Assembly (NCBI GenBank): GCA_022796725.1
Contig: JAAWJE010000012.1
Coordinates: 1-41,503, forward strand
Direction: 5' to 3'
Length of the DNA stretch: 41,503 nucleotides
Source: Clostridia bacterium
Lineage (GTDB): Bacteria > Bacillota > Clostridia > TANB77 > CAG-508
The position numbers were made by a program, and so were the translations under genes. Below the pieces are notes generated by a model that saw only the letters and a list, made by a program, of their open reading frames with translations, searched no databases and was not told the DNA's origin. Below are positions 18,963 to 29,969 of the stretch, piece by piece; the first letter of the stretch is position 1, and every line of letters starts with the position of its first letter.

Positions 18963-18991
18963 ATTATATTTGGTATATAAGAAAAATGCAA
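18963..18991 (-). promoter_or_regulatory. Predicted sigma70-type promoter upstream of nrdD
   Basis: Minus strand TTGCAT - 17 nt - TATAAT; the same TTGCAT -35 and spacing occur before rpsT. Confidence 0.5.
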
Positions 18992-19027
18992 GTATATTTT
19001 AATATTTTATATCATTTTTTCGCAAAA

Positions 19028-19060
19028 TAAAAAACATTTCATAAATGAAATGCTTTTTAC
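19028..19060 (-). terminator. Terminator after ftsH
   Basis: Minus strand AGCATTTCATTTATGAAATGTTTTTTATTTT. Confidence 0.85.
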
Positions 19061-19071
19061 TTTTATATTAA

Positions 19072-20883
19072 TTAGCTATTAAAAATTTCATCAAATTCTT
19101 CACCATCAATTTTTTCTTTTTCTAATAATACATTTGCAACAGCTGTTAGTTTATCCATTTGCATTGTTAATATTTGTTCTGCTGTCTTATATGCTTTATC
19201 AATTATATTTCTTACTTCATCATCTATATCAGATGATGTTGCTTCACTATAATTTCTACCTTGTGCAATATCTCTTCCTAAGAATACTTCTTCTTGTCCT
19301 GAACCAAATGTAATAGTTCCTAATTTATCGCTCATACCATATTTCATAACCATACTTCTTGATATATCTGATGCTCTTTCTATATCATTACTAGCACCTG
19401 TTGATATATCCCCAAGTACTAATTGTTCTGCTACTCTACCTCCAAGTAAAGAAACGATTCTCTCCTCCATTTCTGTTTTTGACATAAATGATTTATCTTC
19501 TGATGGTCTATACATTGTATATCCACCTGCCATACCTCTTGGAACTATTGAAATTTGATGTACTTGGTCTTGAGTTGGTAAAAACTTACTTACAACAGCA
19601 TGACCTGCTTCATGGAATGCTACTAATTTCTTTTCTTTATCACTAATTACTCTAGTTTTCTTTTCAGGACCCATAGTAACTTTTACCATAGCATCCTCTA
19701 TATCTTTCATTGTAATTTCCTTTTGATCTTTTCTGGCAGCAAGTAAGGCTGCTTCATTTAAAATATTCTCTAAATCAGCTCCTGCAAATCCAGATGTATT
19801 TTTAGCTATTGTATCTAAATTAACATCATCAGCTAATTTTTTCTTTCTTGCGTGTACTTCTAATATTTGCTCTCTTGCTTTTACATCAGGTGCTCCTACT
19901 ACTATTTGTCTATCAAATCTTCCTGCTCTAAGTAATGCTTTATCTAATACATCAGGTCTATTTGTAGCAGCTAATACAATAACACCTTCATTTGCAGCAA
20001 AACCATCCATCTCAACTAACAATTGATTTAAAGTTTGTTCTCTTTCATCATGTCCTCCACCAAGTCCTGCACCTCTTTGACGTCCTACTGCATCTATTTC
20101 ATCTATAAATATAATACAAGGAGCATTTTTCTTTGCTTGTTCAAATAAATCTCTTACTCTTGATGCACCAACACCAACAAACATTTCAACAAAATCAGAA
20201 CCACTTATTATAAAAAATGGAACTCCTGCTTCTCCAGCAACTGCTTTTGCAAGTAATGTTTTACCAGTACCTGGTTGACCAACTAATAAAACACCTTTTG
20301 GAATTCTAGCACCCATATCTGTATATTTCTTTGGATTCTTTAAAAATTCTACTATCTCTTCTAATTCTTCTTTTTCTTCGTCTACACCTGCTACATCTGC
20401 AAAAGTAACTTTATTCTTATCTGCTGGTGTCATCATTCTAGCTTTACTCTTTCCAAAAGACATAGTTTTATTTCCATTTTGTGAACCTGGATTCATAAAT
20501 AACATCCATGCAAAGAATATAAATACTATTAATAATATTGTTGGTCCAAATGTTTCTATAACTTCAACAAATTGAGACTTTTCTGTTTGTGCTAGTTCAA
20601 ACTTTCCTTCTGTAATTTTATCAGATACTCTTTCCATAAAATTATCTAAACTAGGGATTGCAACACTTTTTTCTCCAGCATTGTCTCCACCTTTTACTTT
20701 AACATCCGCTGTTTTTCCATCATCCGCCACAACAACTTTTTCTACATTATCTTTATCAATTTCTTCTAATAATTTAGAATAGCTTAATTGTTTATTTACT
20801 GAATTACTTATAGCTGAAAGAACTAATAAGAATACACATAATAATATAAGCCATAATGCTATTTTTTTAATTCCACTTTTCAA
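19072..20883 (-). CDS. ftsH: ATP-dependent zinc metalloprotease FtsH
   Basis: Two N-terminal TM segments, GQPGTGKT Walker A, IDEIDA Walker B, SRH, HEAGH zinc site. Confidence 0.98.
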   Translation of the reverse strand: MKSGIKKIALWLILLCVFLLVLSAISNSVNKQLSYSKLLEEIDKDNVEKVVVADDGKTADVKVKGGDNAGEKSVAIPSLDNFMERVSDKITEGKFELAQTEKSQFVEVIETFGPTILLIVFIFFAWMLFMNPGSQNGNKTMSFGKSKARMMTPADKNKVTFADVAGVDEEKEELEEIVEFLKNPKKYTDMGARIPKGVLLVGQPGTGKTLLAKAVAGEAGVPFFIISGSDFVEMFVGVGASRVRDLFEQAKKNAPCIIFIDEIDAVGRQRGAGLGGGHDEREQTLNQLLVEMDGFAANEGVIVLAATNRPDVLDKALLRAGRFDRQIVVGAPDVKAREQILEVHARKKKLADDVNLDTIAKNTSGFAGADLENILNEAALLAARKDQKEITMKDIEDAMVKVTMGPEKKTRVISDKEKKLVAFHEAGHAVVSKFLPTQDQVHQISIVPRGMAGGYTMYRPSEDKSFMSKTEMEERIVSLLGGRVAEQLVLGDISTGASNDIERASDISRSMVMKYGMSDKLGTITFGSGQEEVFLGRDIAQGRNYSEATSSDIDDEVRNIIDKAYKTAEQILTMQMDKLTAVANVLLEKEKIDGEEFDEIFNS

Positions 20884-21221
20884 ATCTTAAATCCTCCTTT
20901 ATGTTGTTCAATAAATCACATTTATAGAACTTCTTCTTTTTATTGATAAAATATAGCATATCATTTTTTCTATTTCAATAGTTTTCTTTAAAAGAAATAT
21001 GCTTGTAACAAAGTGCTTTCTAGTATGCTACGGAAACTACACTTTGCTTTTTATTACTTTTTTGTTTCTTTTAATTTCTTATTTTATAGTATATATCTCT
21101 TATTATCTTATTTATTTTTTCTATTTTTGCTTATTTCCCTATACTTTTTTATAAAACTATCAATAATATTTTATTACTCAGCCTTTATTATTTCATACGG
21201 ATATCTATATTTAAAAATATA

Positions 21222-22202
21222 CTAATCTTTTTCAAAATATAGTTGTTTACTTTTTAATGATATCTTTAATCCTTTATATGGTATTAAATATTTATTTCCT
21301 ATATTATTATTACATAATTCCACTATATTATCTACATTAATTTTTTCTAATCCTTTTGTTGTTCCCATTAACTTATTTGTTATATAAAAAACTAGTTTCT
21401 TTTTAATTAATAATTCTTTACTATTAAATATTCTTCTATTCAATTTTATATAATTCAATTTTTCTTCTATCAAGATTTCTTGATATATATTACTTATAAT
21501 ATTATTAATATAGTCTTCCTCTTCTTTTACTATATCTGATAGTCTATCAATTGTATTTATAATATTAGGATTAAGTTTTTCTTTAATATATGGAATTATA
21601 ATGTTTCTTATTTTATTTCTATTATATATATTTTCATTATTTGATTCATCAATTCTTGGATTTAAGTTATTTATATTACAATATTTTTCAATCTTTGCTC
21701 TTTCTGATTTAATTAATGGTCTTATGTATTTTCCGTTTTTAGGCTCTATTCCTATAAGTCCTGCTGTGCCTGAACCTCTAACTATATTTAATATTACTGT
21801 TTCTGCACTATCATTTTTATTATGAGCTATAGCAATTTTATTAGAATTTGTTTTACTTAAAATCTCATCAAAAAATTCATAACGCACTTTTCTTCCTTCT
21901 TCTTCTGTTCCTATTTTATCCTCATTTGCCTTTTTTAAAACATCTACTTTTTTTATAAAACAAAGAATATTATTTCTTTTGCAAAATTCTTTCACAAACT
22001 CTTCATCTAATTTTGCATTTTCTCTTATTAAATGATTTACATGTGCTACATACAAACTTAAATTATATTCTTTCCTTAAACTTATAAAAATATGTAGCAT
22101 TGCTATTGAATCTGGTCCTCCTGAGACTGCTAATACGATTTTATCATTTTTAGATATTAAATTATATTTTTTTATAGTATCTAATACTTCTTCATATAAC
22201 AT
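21222..22202 (-). CDS. tilS: tRNA(Ile)-lysidine synthase
   Basis: AVSGGPDSIAMLH PP-loop, HVNHLIRENAKLDEEFV, AHNKNDSAETVILNIVRGSGTAGL. Confidence 0.95.
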   Translation of the reverse strand: MLYEEVLDTIKKYNLISKNDKIVLAVSGGPDSIAMLHIFISLRKEYNLSLYVAHVNHLIRENAKLDEEFVKEFCKRNNILCFIKKVDVLKKANEDKIGTEEEGRKVRYEFFDEILSKTNSNKIAIAHNKNDSAETVILNIVRGSGTAGLIGIEPKNGKYIRPLIKSERAKIEKYCNINNLNPRIDESNNENIYNRNKIRNIIIPYIKEKLNPNIINTIDRLSDIVKEEEDYINNIISNIYQEILIEEKLNYIKLNRRIFNSKELLIKKKLVFYITNKLMGTTKGLEKINVDNIVELCNNNIGNKYLIPYKGLKISLKSKQLYFEKD

Positions 22203-22216
22203 ATTTTATTTTATTC

Positions 22217-23551
22217 CTATTCTCTATATTTTTCTAAACTAGCAAATTTCGTATAATTTCCCATCCATGCAAGTTCTACTGTACCTGTTGAACCTCCTCT
22301 ATGTTTAGCAAGTATTACTTCAGCAACATTTTTCTTTTCGCTATTTTCATTATAATAATCATCTCTATATAAAAACATAACTATATCAGCATCTTGTTCA
22401 ATAGCTCCAGATTCTCTTAAGTCTGAAAGCATTGGTCTATGGTCATTTTGTCTTTGTTCTGCAGCTCTTGATAACTGTGAAAGTGCAATTACTGGAACAT
22501 CTATTTCTTTAGCAAGAATTTTTAATGAACGACTAATTTCTGATATTTCTTGCTCACGACTACTATTTCTTTTTCCGCTTCCTTGAACTAATTGTAGATA
22601 ATCTATTACTATTAATCCAATATTTTTCTCTATTTTCATTTTTCTACATTTTGCTCTTATCTCAGTTATTGATATTCCTGGTGTATCATCTATATATATT
22701 GGAGCTTCAGCTAATTTTCCAGATGCATTAGCAAGTTTTATCCAATCCTCGTCTTCTATCTTTCCAGTTCTAACTTTATTGCTATCTACCATTGCTTCGC
22801 TACAAATAATTCTATTTGCAACCTGCTCTTTAGACATCTCCAAATTAAAAATCACAACTGGTATATTGCTTTGCACTGCTACATTTGTAGCTATATTAAT
22901 TGCAAAAGCCGATTTTCCCATAGCAGGACGTGCAGCAAGTATAATTAAATCAGAATTATGAAGTCCTGATGTTTTATAATCTAAATCTGTAAATCCTGTT
23001 GATATTCCTGATAAAGTACCTTTTTGATTATATAACTTTTCAAGTTCTGCAAATGTTCCTACTAATACATCTTTTATAGAATCATATCCATTTTGATTTT
23101 TTCTTTGCATTACATCAAAAATTTTTTTCTCAGCAGCTCCCATTATTGTATCTATTTCCTCTGTTTCATCATATCCAACAGAAATAATATCATTAGCAGT
23201 TTTTATTAGATTTCTAAGCATTGATTTTTCTTCAACTATTTTTATATATTTATCAACATTTGTAGTTGTAGGAACTTTTTCAGGTAACATAGCTAGATAT
23301 TCCAATCCACCAATTTTATCAAATTTCCCACTTGAAACTAGCTCTGATTTTACAGTAATAATATCTATTGGTTCAGATTTACTATATAAATTCATCATTG
23401 CCTCAAAAACTGCTTTATTATCATCTCTATAAAAATCATCAATTTTTAAAATTTCCATTGCTGCCATTACAGCATCTTTATCAGTAAGCATACTTCCAAG
23501 TATAGCTTGTTCAGCTTCTATATCATGTGGTGGCACTCTTCCTAATTCCAT
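22217..23551 (-). CDS. dnaB: Replicative DNA helicase
   Basis: PPHDIEAEQAILGSML, AARPAMGKSAFA, VIDYLQL, SDLRESGAIEQDADIVMFLYRDDYY. Confidence 0.97.
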   Translation of the reverse strand: MELGRVPPHDIEAEQAILGSMLTDKDAVMAAMEILKIDDFYRDDNKAVFEAMMNLYSKSEPIDIITVKSELVSSGKFDKIGGLEYLAMLPEKVPTTTNVDKYIKIVEEKSMLRNLIKTANDIISVGYDETEEIDTIMGAAEKKIFDVMQRKNQNGYDSIKDVLVGTFAELEKLYNQKGTLSGISTGFTDLDYKTSGLHNSDLIILAARPAMGKSAFAINIATNVAVQSNIPVVIFNLEMSKEQVANRIICSEAMVDSNKVRTGKIEDEDWIKLANASGKLAEAPIYIDDTPGISITEIRAKCRKMKIEKNIGLIVIDYLQLVQGSGKRNSSREQEISEISRSLKILAKEIDVPVIALSQLSRAAEQRQNDHRPMLSDLRESGAIEQDADIVMFLYRDDYYNENSEKKNVAEVILAKHRGGSTGTVELAWMGNYTKFASLEKYRE

Positions 23552-23641
23552 ATTTTGTTCCTCTTTCTTTTTAAAGATTTATATTATTAAAGGTAGACTC
23601 TCCTTGTCTACCTGATTCATTTATTTCTTCTTTTGTTTTAA

Positions 23642-24085
23642 TTATGATACAACATTTAGTTTAAGTTTTGCTATAACACCTTCATATAACTTTATTTCAA
23701 CAGTAAAGTTTCCTAAATTTTTTATAGTTTCATTTAATAATATTTTTTTCTTATCAACTTCTATTTTATATTCACTTTTTAATGATTCAGCTATTTCTTT
23801 AGAAGTAACTCCTCCAAATATCTTTCCATTTTCTCCAGCCTTTACTATCATCTTCATAGTTATTTTCTCTAATTTACTTGCCAAATCCTGAGCATACTTT
23901 TTTTCAGTTTCCTTTTTAAAAGCTACTGATTCATTTTTTGATTTCAATTTTGACATATTTTCATTATTAGCCTCAACAGCTAATTTTCTAGGAAATAAAT
24001 AATTTCTTGCATAACCATCACTTGCATTTATAACTTCATCTTTCTTGCCTACTCCTTTAATATCTGCTTTTAAAATAACCTTCAT
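23642..24085 (-). CDS. rplI: 50S ribosomal protein L9
   Basis: MKVILKADIKGVGKKDEVINASDGYARNYLFPRKLAVEA. Confidence 0.96.
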   Translation of the reverse strand: MKVILKADIKGVGKKDEVINASDGYARNYLFPRKLAVEANNENMSKLKSKNESVAFKKETEKKYAQDLASKLEKITMKMIVKAGENGKIFGGVTSKEIAESLKSEYKIEVDKKKILLNETIKNLGNFTVEIKLYEGVIAKLKLNVVS

Positions 24086-24107
24086 ATTATATTTCCTCCT
24101 TAAAATT

Positions 24108-26123
24108 TTATTCAGCTATTTCTGAAAAATATTCATTAATTCTATTTATAAGCTCTTGTTTAGCTTCATCTAACGTTATCCCTTCAAGTTGTGCTCCTGC
24201 TAAAGTTATATGTCCTCCTCCACCTAGTTTTTCTAAAATTACTTGAACATTTATATTTCCAATACTTCTACCGCTTATACATATTTTATCTCCAGTATTG
24301 CCAATTACAAATGATGCAGTTATATCGCTTATAGTTAATAATTCATCTGCAGCCTTTGCACATATAATACTTGCATTCTTATCTTCTTTATCATAAATTG
24401 ATATGCCAATTGAATCTTCTATGATTTCAGTATTTTTTACAACCTCTGCAATTACATTATAGCTTTCTAAATCACTTTGGAACCATTTTTTTACTTTTAT
24501 TATATCTACTCCAAATTTTCTTAAATATGCTGCTGCTTCAAAAGTTCTAACACCTGTTTTAAAAGTAAAGTTTTTTGTATCTACCATTATTCCACCATAT
24601 AAAGCTTCTACTTCTATACTAGATAATTCTACCTGAACGTCTATATACTGTATAATTTCAGTTATAAGCTCTGCTGCTGAAGAAGCATAAACTTCATGAA
24701 ATGTTAATGCCGCATTTTCTATAAAATCTGTACCTTTTCTATGATGATCTATTACAACTATTTTCTCTGTCTTATCTAATAATTCTGGCATTTGTATTAA
24801 AGATTTTTTATGAGTATCCACTATTATTAATAATGTATTTTCTGTTATTTCTGAAATAGCTTCTTTTTCATCTTCTATTATTACATTATTATACTCTTCT
24901 TCTTGTTTTAATGTATCTACAAATTTCCCAAGAGATGCACCAAATACATCACTTATTACATAAGATTCTTTTCCTATTGTTTTAGCTAATCTATATAATC
25001 CTAAACTTGATCCTAAAGAATCAATGTCACCATTTTTGTGTCCCATTATCATTACTTTATCAGAATCTCTTATTAAGTCTTCTAATGTATGTGCTACTAT
25101 TCTAGCTTTTACTTTAGTACGTCTTTCAACTTCTAAAGTAGTTCCACCATAAAACTTATATTTTCCATCTTTTCTTACAATTGCTTGATCTCCTCCACGA
25201 CCTAAAACTATATCAAGTCCAGACATAGCTGATTTATATCTTTCATAGTAAGTCTGTCCTTCATTTGAAATTGATATACTTAATGTTATGGCAGTATTTG
25301 TATCTATTTCTTTAACTAAATCTAATAGTTGTATTTTATTTTTTTCAATATCTGCTAGATACTTTTGTTCAAACATATATATAAACATATCTCTATCTGA
25401 TTTTACAATAACTCCACCTGTAGACGAAGCCCAATCATATATAACTTTTTCAACATTTGCTATTACTTGTAATTTTTCTTCTGGTAATAGTCTTTGTGTA
25501 ATTTCATCATAATTATCAATTACTGCTATTCCCATGCAATTTTTTTCGCCTATATATTTATCAAACAATTCATTATATTTAGTATCATCTATAAAATATA
25601 GTGTAAGCACATATTCTTTTCTTTTTCTTTTATCTCTTTTTTTACTTACTGAATATTCGCAGAATATCTTATATATCTTGTTTTCTATTGTTATTTGTTT
25701 TGTAATTTCTTTTTTATCTTTATTTTCTATTTCAAGTTTTATTTCTTTTATTATACTTTCTAAATAAGTATTTATATCTATATCTTGGTCTAAATTAGAA
25801 AATTCCCTTACAAATCTAGGACTTTTAAAAATTACATTTCCATCTGTTTCTATAACAATTAATGGTATTGGCGATTTATTAAGATAGTTTCTAACAGCAA
25901 AGTTCATTCCTATTGCTACTTCTTCTATATGAGATTCTATTTCTGACTTCTTTCTTGAATCTACTAACATTGTATATACTATTATTAAAATATAAAATAT
26001 AATAGCTGGTAATATAAACTTTCTTTCATAAGTACAAAGTTTTATAAGTAGTAATGCTATTAGTACTAAATATAATTTAGATTTAGAAACTAATCTATTT
26101 ACTAACCTGTTATCATTATTCAT
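24108..26123 (-). CDS. gdpP: Cyclic-di-AMP phosphodiesterase, GdpP family (DHH/DHHA1)
   Basis: Two N-terminal TM segments, PAS-like and degenerate GGDEF region, GHKNGDIDSLGSSLGLYR, VIDHHRKG, C-terminal GGGGH. Conserved gdpP-rplI-dnaB order. Confidence 0.93.
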   Translation of the reverse strand: MNNDNRLVNRLVSKSKLYLVLIALLLIKLCTYERKFILPAIIFYILIIVYTMLVDSRKKSEIESHIEEVAIGMNFAVRNYLNKSPIPLIVIETDGNVIFKSPRFVREFSNLDQDIDINTYLESIIKEIKLEIENKDKKEITKQITIENKIYKIFCEYSVSKKRDKRKRKEYVLTLYFIDDTKYNELFDKYIGEKNCMGIAVIDNYDEITQRLLPEEKLQVIANVEKVIYDWASSTGGVIVKSDRDMFIYMFEQKYLADIEKNKIQLLDLVKEIDTNTAITLSISISNEGQTYYERYKSAMSGLDIVLGRGGDQAIVRKDGKYKFYGGTTLEVERRTKVKARIVAHTLEDLIRDSDKVMIMGHKNGDIDSLGSSLGLYRLAKTIGKESYVISDVFGASLGKFVDTLKQEEEYNNVIIEDEKEAISEITENTLLIIVDTHKKSLIQMPELLDKTEKIVVIDHHRKGTDFIENAALTFHEVYASSAAELITEIIQYIDVQVELSSIEVEALYGGIMVDTKNFTFKTGVRTFEAAAYLRKFGVDIIKVKKWFQSDLESYNVIAEVVKNTEIIEDSIGISIYDKEDKNASIICAKAADELLTISDITASFVIGNTGDKICISGRSIGNINVQVILEKLGGGGHITLAGAQLEGITLDEAKQELINRINEYFSEIAE

Positions 26124-26212
26124 AATTTTATTTCCCCTAACATACTAATTTTACAGCTTTTTTGCTGTTTTGTCAAATTAGATTTTAGTTTAAATTGGGT
26201 TATTTATATAAT

Positions 26213-26250
26213 AAAAAATTCTATAGTATAAAGCTATAGAATTTTTTATC
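26213..26250 (-). terminator. Terminator after rpoC
   Basis: AAATTCTATAG / CTATAGAATTTTTT hairpin with A/T tracts on both sides. Confidence 0.85.
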
Positions 26251-26257
26251 ATTTATT

Positions 26258-29200
26258 TTATTTCATTTCTTGCATTTCTTTCATTTCTTTTCTTTCTTCA
26301 ATACGTGCTTCAATTTCAAGTATCTCTTCCTCATCCTCATCTATTTCTGTATTAATTCTTATATTTTTTAATTTCTTCATACCTGTACCTGCTGGAATTA
26401 ACTTACCAATTATAACATTTTCTTTTAATCCCATTAATGAGTCTACTTTTCCTTTTATAGCAGCTTCTGTTAAAATCTTTGTAGTTTCTTGGAATGAAGC
26501 AGCTGATAAGAAACTTTCTGTTGCAAGAGATGCTTTTGTAATTCCTAAAAGAACTCTCTTTCCTTTTGCTGGAGTCTTTCCTTCAGCAATTGCTTTTTCA
26601 TTTGCTTCTTCAAAATCATACATATCTACTAATGATGCTGTAAATAATCCAGTATCTCCAGAATCTTCTATTCTCACTTTCTTAAGCATTTGTCTTGCTA
26701 TAACTTCAATGTGTTTATCATTAATGTCAACACCTTGGTTTCTATAAACTTTTTGAACTTCAGAAATTATATAATTATAAACTCCTTCTGGTCCTTTTAT
26801 AGTTAATAAGTCATTTGGATTAATACTTCCTTCTGTAATTTGATCTGCCGCATGTATTTCATCTCCATCTTTAACACGAAGTTTTGAACCAAAGCTTATT
26901 ACATAAGTTTTAGCGTCATCTTTTCCTGTTACTATAACCTCTTTTCTCTTCTTCTCATTATTTATACTTACAACACCATCAATTTCAGATATAATAGCTA
27001 ATCCTTTAGGATTTCTAGCTTCAAATAACTCTTCAACTCTAGGAAGACCTTGTGTAATATCTCCTCCTGCAACACCACCTGTATGGAAAGTTCTCATTGT
27101 AAGCTGAGTACCTGGCTCACCAATTGATTGTGCTGCAATAATACCAACAGTTTCTCCTATATTAACTCTTTGTCTTGTAGCTAATCCCATACCATAGCAT
27201 TTACTACAAACACCGTGTTTTGCCCTGCATCCAAGTATTGAACGTACTCTAACAGTTGTAATTCCTCTATCAACTATTTTCTTAGCTATTTTATCTGTAA
27301 TCATTGTTTCATTATCTACAAGAAGTTCTTTTCCATCCTCTGTATATAAATCATCAACAACATATCTTCCAACTAATCTCTCTTCTAATGGCTCTAATAT
27401 CTGATTTCCATCTTTAATATCAGAAACATCTATTCCATCATGTGTTCCACAATCATCAATTCTAATAATTATATCTTGAGAAACATCAACAAGTCTTCTT
27501 GTTAAATATCCTGAATCGGCAGTTCTTAACGCTGTATCTGTTAATCCCTTTCTAGCACCATGTGAAGAAATAAAGTATTCAAGTGCATCTAATCCTTCAC
27601 GGAAACAAGATTTTACTGGGATTTCAACAGCTTTACCAGAAGTATTAGCCATAAGTCCACGCATACCTGCAATCTGTCTTAACTGGTTCATATTTCCTCT
27701 GGCTCCAGATTGTGCCATCATATAAATTGGATTTAATTCATCAAAATTATCTTTCATTGCTTCTGTTACATCATTTGTTGCCTTCTCCCATACTTTAATA
27801 ACAGCATCATATCTTTCACTTTCTGTTATTAAACCACGTTTAAATTGTTTTAATATATTTTCAACATCTAATTCAGCTTGTTCCAATATTACTCTTTTAG
27901 CTTCTGGTACAGCAACATCTGCAACAGACACTGTAATAGCACCTTTTGTTGAATACTTATATCCAATAGCTTTAATATAATCTAAAACTTCTGCTGTCTC
28001 AGATAATCCATGTACATTTATACATTTTGCAACAATTTTTCCTAAATTTTTCTTAATTACTGGGAAATCAATTTCTAAGTCAAATTCCTTTTCTGGATCA
28101 CTTCTATCAACAAATCCTAAGTCCTGTGGAATTCCTTCATTATAAATTAATCTACCAACTGTTGCATCTATTGTCTTAGTTTTCACTTCTCCGTTTACTT
28201 CTTTAGACATTCTTACTCTAACTTTTGCATGTAATCCAACATCATTATTAGCATATGCCATCAATGCTTCGTCTTTACTAGAGAAATACATTCCTTCACC
28301 TTTTTCTCCATCTATTTGCATTGTTAGATAATATGCTCCAAGTATCATATCTTGTGTAGGTACTGTAACTGGCTTACCATCTTGTGGTTTTAAAAGATTA
28401 TTTACTGATAACATTAAGTATCTAGCTTCTGCTTGGGCTTCTGGTGTTAATGGTACGTGAACTGCCATCTGGTCACCATCAAAGTCAGCATTGAAAGCTG
28501 TACATACTAATGGATGAAGTTTTATTGCTCTACCTTCAACAAGTATTGGTTCAAATGCTTGAATACCTAATCTATGTAGTGTAGGAGCACGGTTAAGCAT
28601 TACTGGGTGATCTTTAATTACATCTTCTAATATATCCCACACTTCTGGTCTTAGTTTTTCTACCATTCTTTTTGCATTTTTAATATTATGTGCTAATCCT
28701 CTTCCAACTAATTCCTTCATTACAAATGGTTTGAATAATTCAACTGCCATTTCTTTTGGAAGACCACATTGATAAATCTTAAGTTCTGGACCAACAACGA
28801 TAACTGAACGTCCAGAGTAGTCAACCCTCTTACCAAGTAAGTTTTGACGGAATCTACCTTGTTTTCCTTTAAGCATGTCTGATAATGATTTTAACGCTCT
28901 ATTTCCAGCTCCTGTTACAGGTCTTCCACGTCTTCCATTATCTATTAGAGCATCTACTGATTCTTGTAACATTCTTTTTTCATTTCTTACAATTATTTCT
29001 GGTGCTCCAAGTTCTAATAGTCTTTTTAATCTGTTATTTCTGTTTATAACTCTTCTATATAAGTCGTTTAAATCTGATGTAGCAAATCTACCACCATCTA
29101 ATTGTACCATTGGTCTTAATTCTGGTGGAATTACAGGAATTACATTCATTATCATCCATTCTGGTTTATTTTTTGATAATCTAAATGATTCTACTGTATC

Positions 29201-29833
29201 TAATCTTTTAATGATCTTTGCTTTTTTCTGTTCACTTGCGTGTTCAGATTCTTTTTTTAACTGAGCAGATAATTTATCAAGATCTATTTCTAGTAATAAT
29301 TTTCTAATTGCTTCTGCTCCCATTTCAGCTTTAAAAGTACCTCTTCCATACTTTTCTTCTGCTTCATGATATTCTTTTTCTGTCAATACTTGATTTTTTA
29401 ATAGTCCTGATGTTCCTTTATCTGTAACAATATATGATGCAAAATATATAACTTTTTCTAAATTCCTTGGTGATATATCTAAAAGTAATGCTATTCTACT
29501 TGGAATTCCTTTAAAATACCAAATGTGAGCTATTGGGGCAGCAAGTTCAATATGCCCCATTCTCTCTCTTCTTACTTTAGCCTTAGTTACTTCAACACCA
29601 CATCTATCACAAACTATTCCTTTATATCTAACTCTTTTATATTTTCCACAATGACATTCCCAGTCTTTTGTTGGACCAAATATTTTCTCGCAAAATAATC
29701 CATCTTTTTCAGGTTTTAATGTTCTATAATTTATAGTCTCAGGTTTTTTTACTTCTCCTTTTGACCACTCTCTTATCTTTTCATCTGAAGCTAAACCTAT
29801 CTTTAGCTTATTAAATACTTCCAATTCTTCCAT
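26258..29833 (-). CDS. rpoC: DNA-directed RNA polymerase subunit beta'
   Basis: [12 protein letters not shown] catalytic motif, [23 protein letters not shown] zinc site. Confidence 0.99.
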   Translation of the reverse strand: MEELEVFNKLKIGLASDEKIREWSKGEVKKPETINYRTLKPEKDGLFCEKIFGPTKDWECHCGKYKRVRYKGIVCDRCGVEVTKAKVRRERMGHIELAAPIAHIWYFKGIPSRIALLLDISPRNLEKVIYFASYIVTDKGTSGLLKNQVLTEKEYHEAEEKYGRGTFKAEMGAEAIRKLLLEIDLDKLSAQLKKESEHASEQKKAKIIKRLDTVESFRLSKNKPEWMIMNVIPVIPPELRPMVQLDGGRFATSDLNDLYRRVINRNNRLKRLLELGAPEIIVRNEKRMLQESVDALIDNGRRGRPVTGAGNRALKSLSDMLKGKQGRFRQNLLGKRVDYSGRSVIVVGPELKIYQCGLPKEMAVELFKPFVMKELVGRGLAHNIKNAKRMVEKLRPEVWDILEDVIKDHPVMLNRAPTLHRLGIQAFEPILVEGRAIKLHPLVCTAFNADFDGDQMAVHVPLTPEAQAEARYLMLSVNNLLKPQDGKPVTVPTQDMILGAYYLTMQIDGEKGEGMYFSSKDEALMAYANNDVGLHAKVRVRMSKEVNGEVKTKTIDATVGRLIYNEGIPQDLGFVDRSDPEKEFDLEIDFPVIKKNLGKIVAKCINVHGLSETAEVLDYIKAIGYKYSTKGAITVSVADVAVPEAKRVILEQAELDVENILKQFKRGLITESERYDAVIKVWEKATNDVTEAMKDNFDELNPIYMMAQSGARGNMNQLRQIAGMRGLMANTSGKAVEIPVKSCFREGLDALEYFISSHGARKGLTDTALRTADSGYLTRRLVDVSQDIIIRIDDCGTHDGIDVSDIKDGNQILEPLEERLVGRYVVDDLYTEDGKELLVDNETMITDKIAKKIVDRGITTVRVRSILGCRAKHGVCSKCYGMGLATRQRVNIGETVGIIAAQSIGEPGTQLTMRTFHTGGVAGGDITQGLPRVEELFEARNPKGLAIISEIDGVVSINNEKKRKEVIVTGKDDAKTYVISFGSKLRVKDGDEIHAADQITEGSINPNDLLTIKGPEGVYNYIISEVQKVYRNQGVDINDKHIEVIARQMLKKVRIEDSGDTGLFTASLVDMYDFEEANEKAIAEGKTPAKGKRVLLGITKASLATESFLSAASFQETTKILTEAAIKGKVDSLMGLKENVIIGKLIPAGTGMKKLKNIRINTEIDEDEEEILEIEARIEERKEMKEMQEMK

Positions 29834-29969
29834 TATTATTGGTAGCCTCCTAAAATTTTATTTTTTGGCATCCAATTATTTAAGTAAATTATACACTGCT
29901 GAACATCTTTTAATGTAATTCACTTAAATTTTTAGATAATATTAAATTATAATTGAAGATTAACTTCAT

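Noticed and set aside
21013-21225. 70-aa plus-strand ORF between ftsH and tilS
   Set aside because: F/Y/L-rich translation of a T-rich intergenic tract; no RBS.
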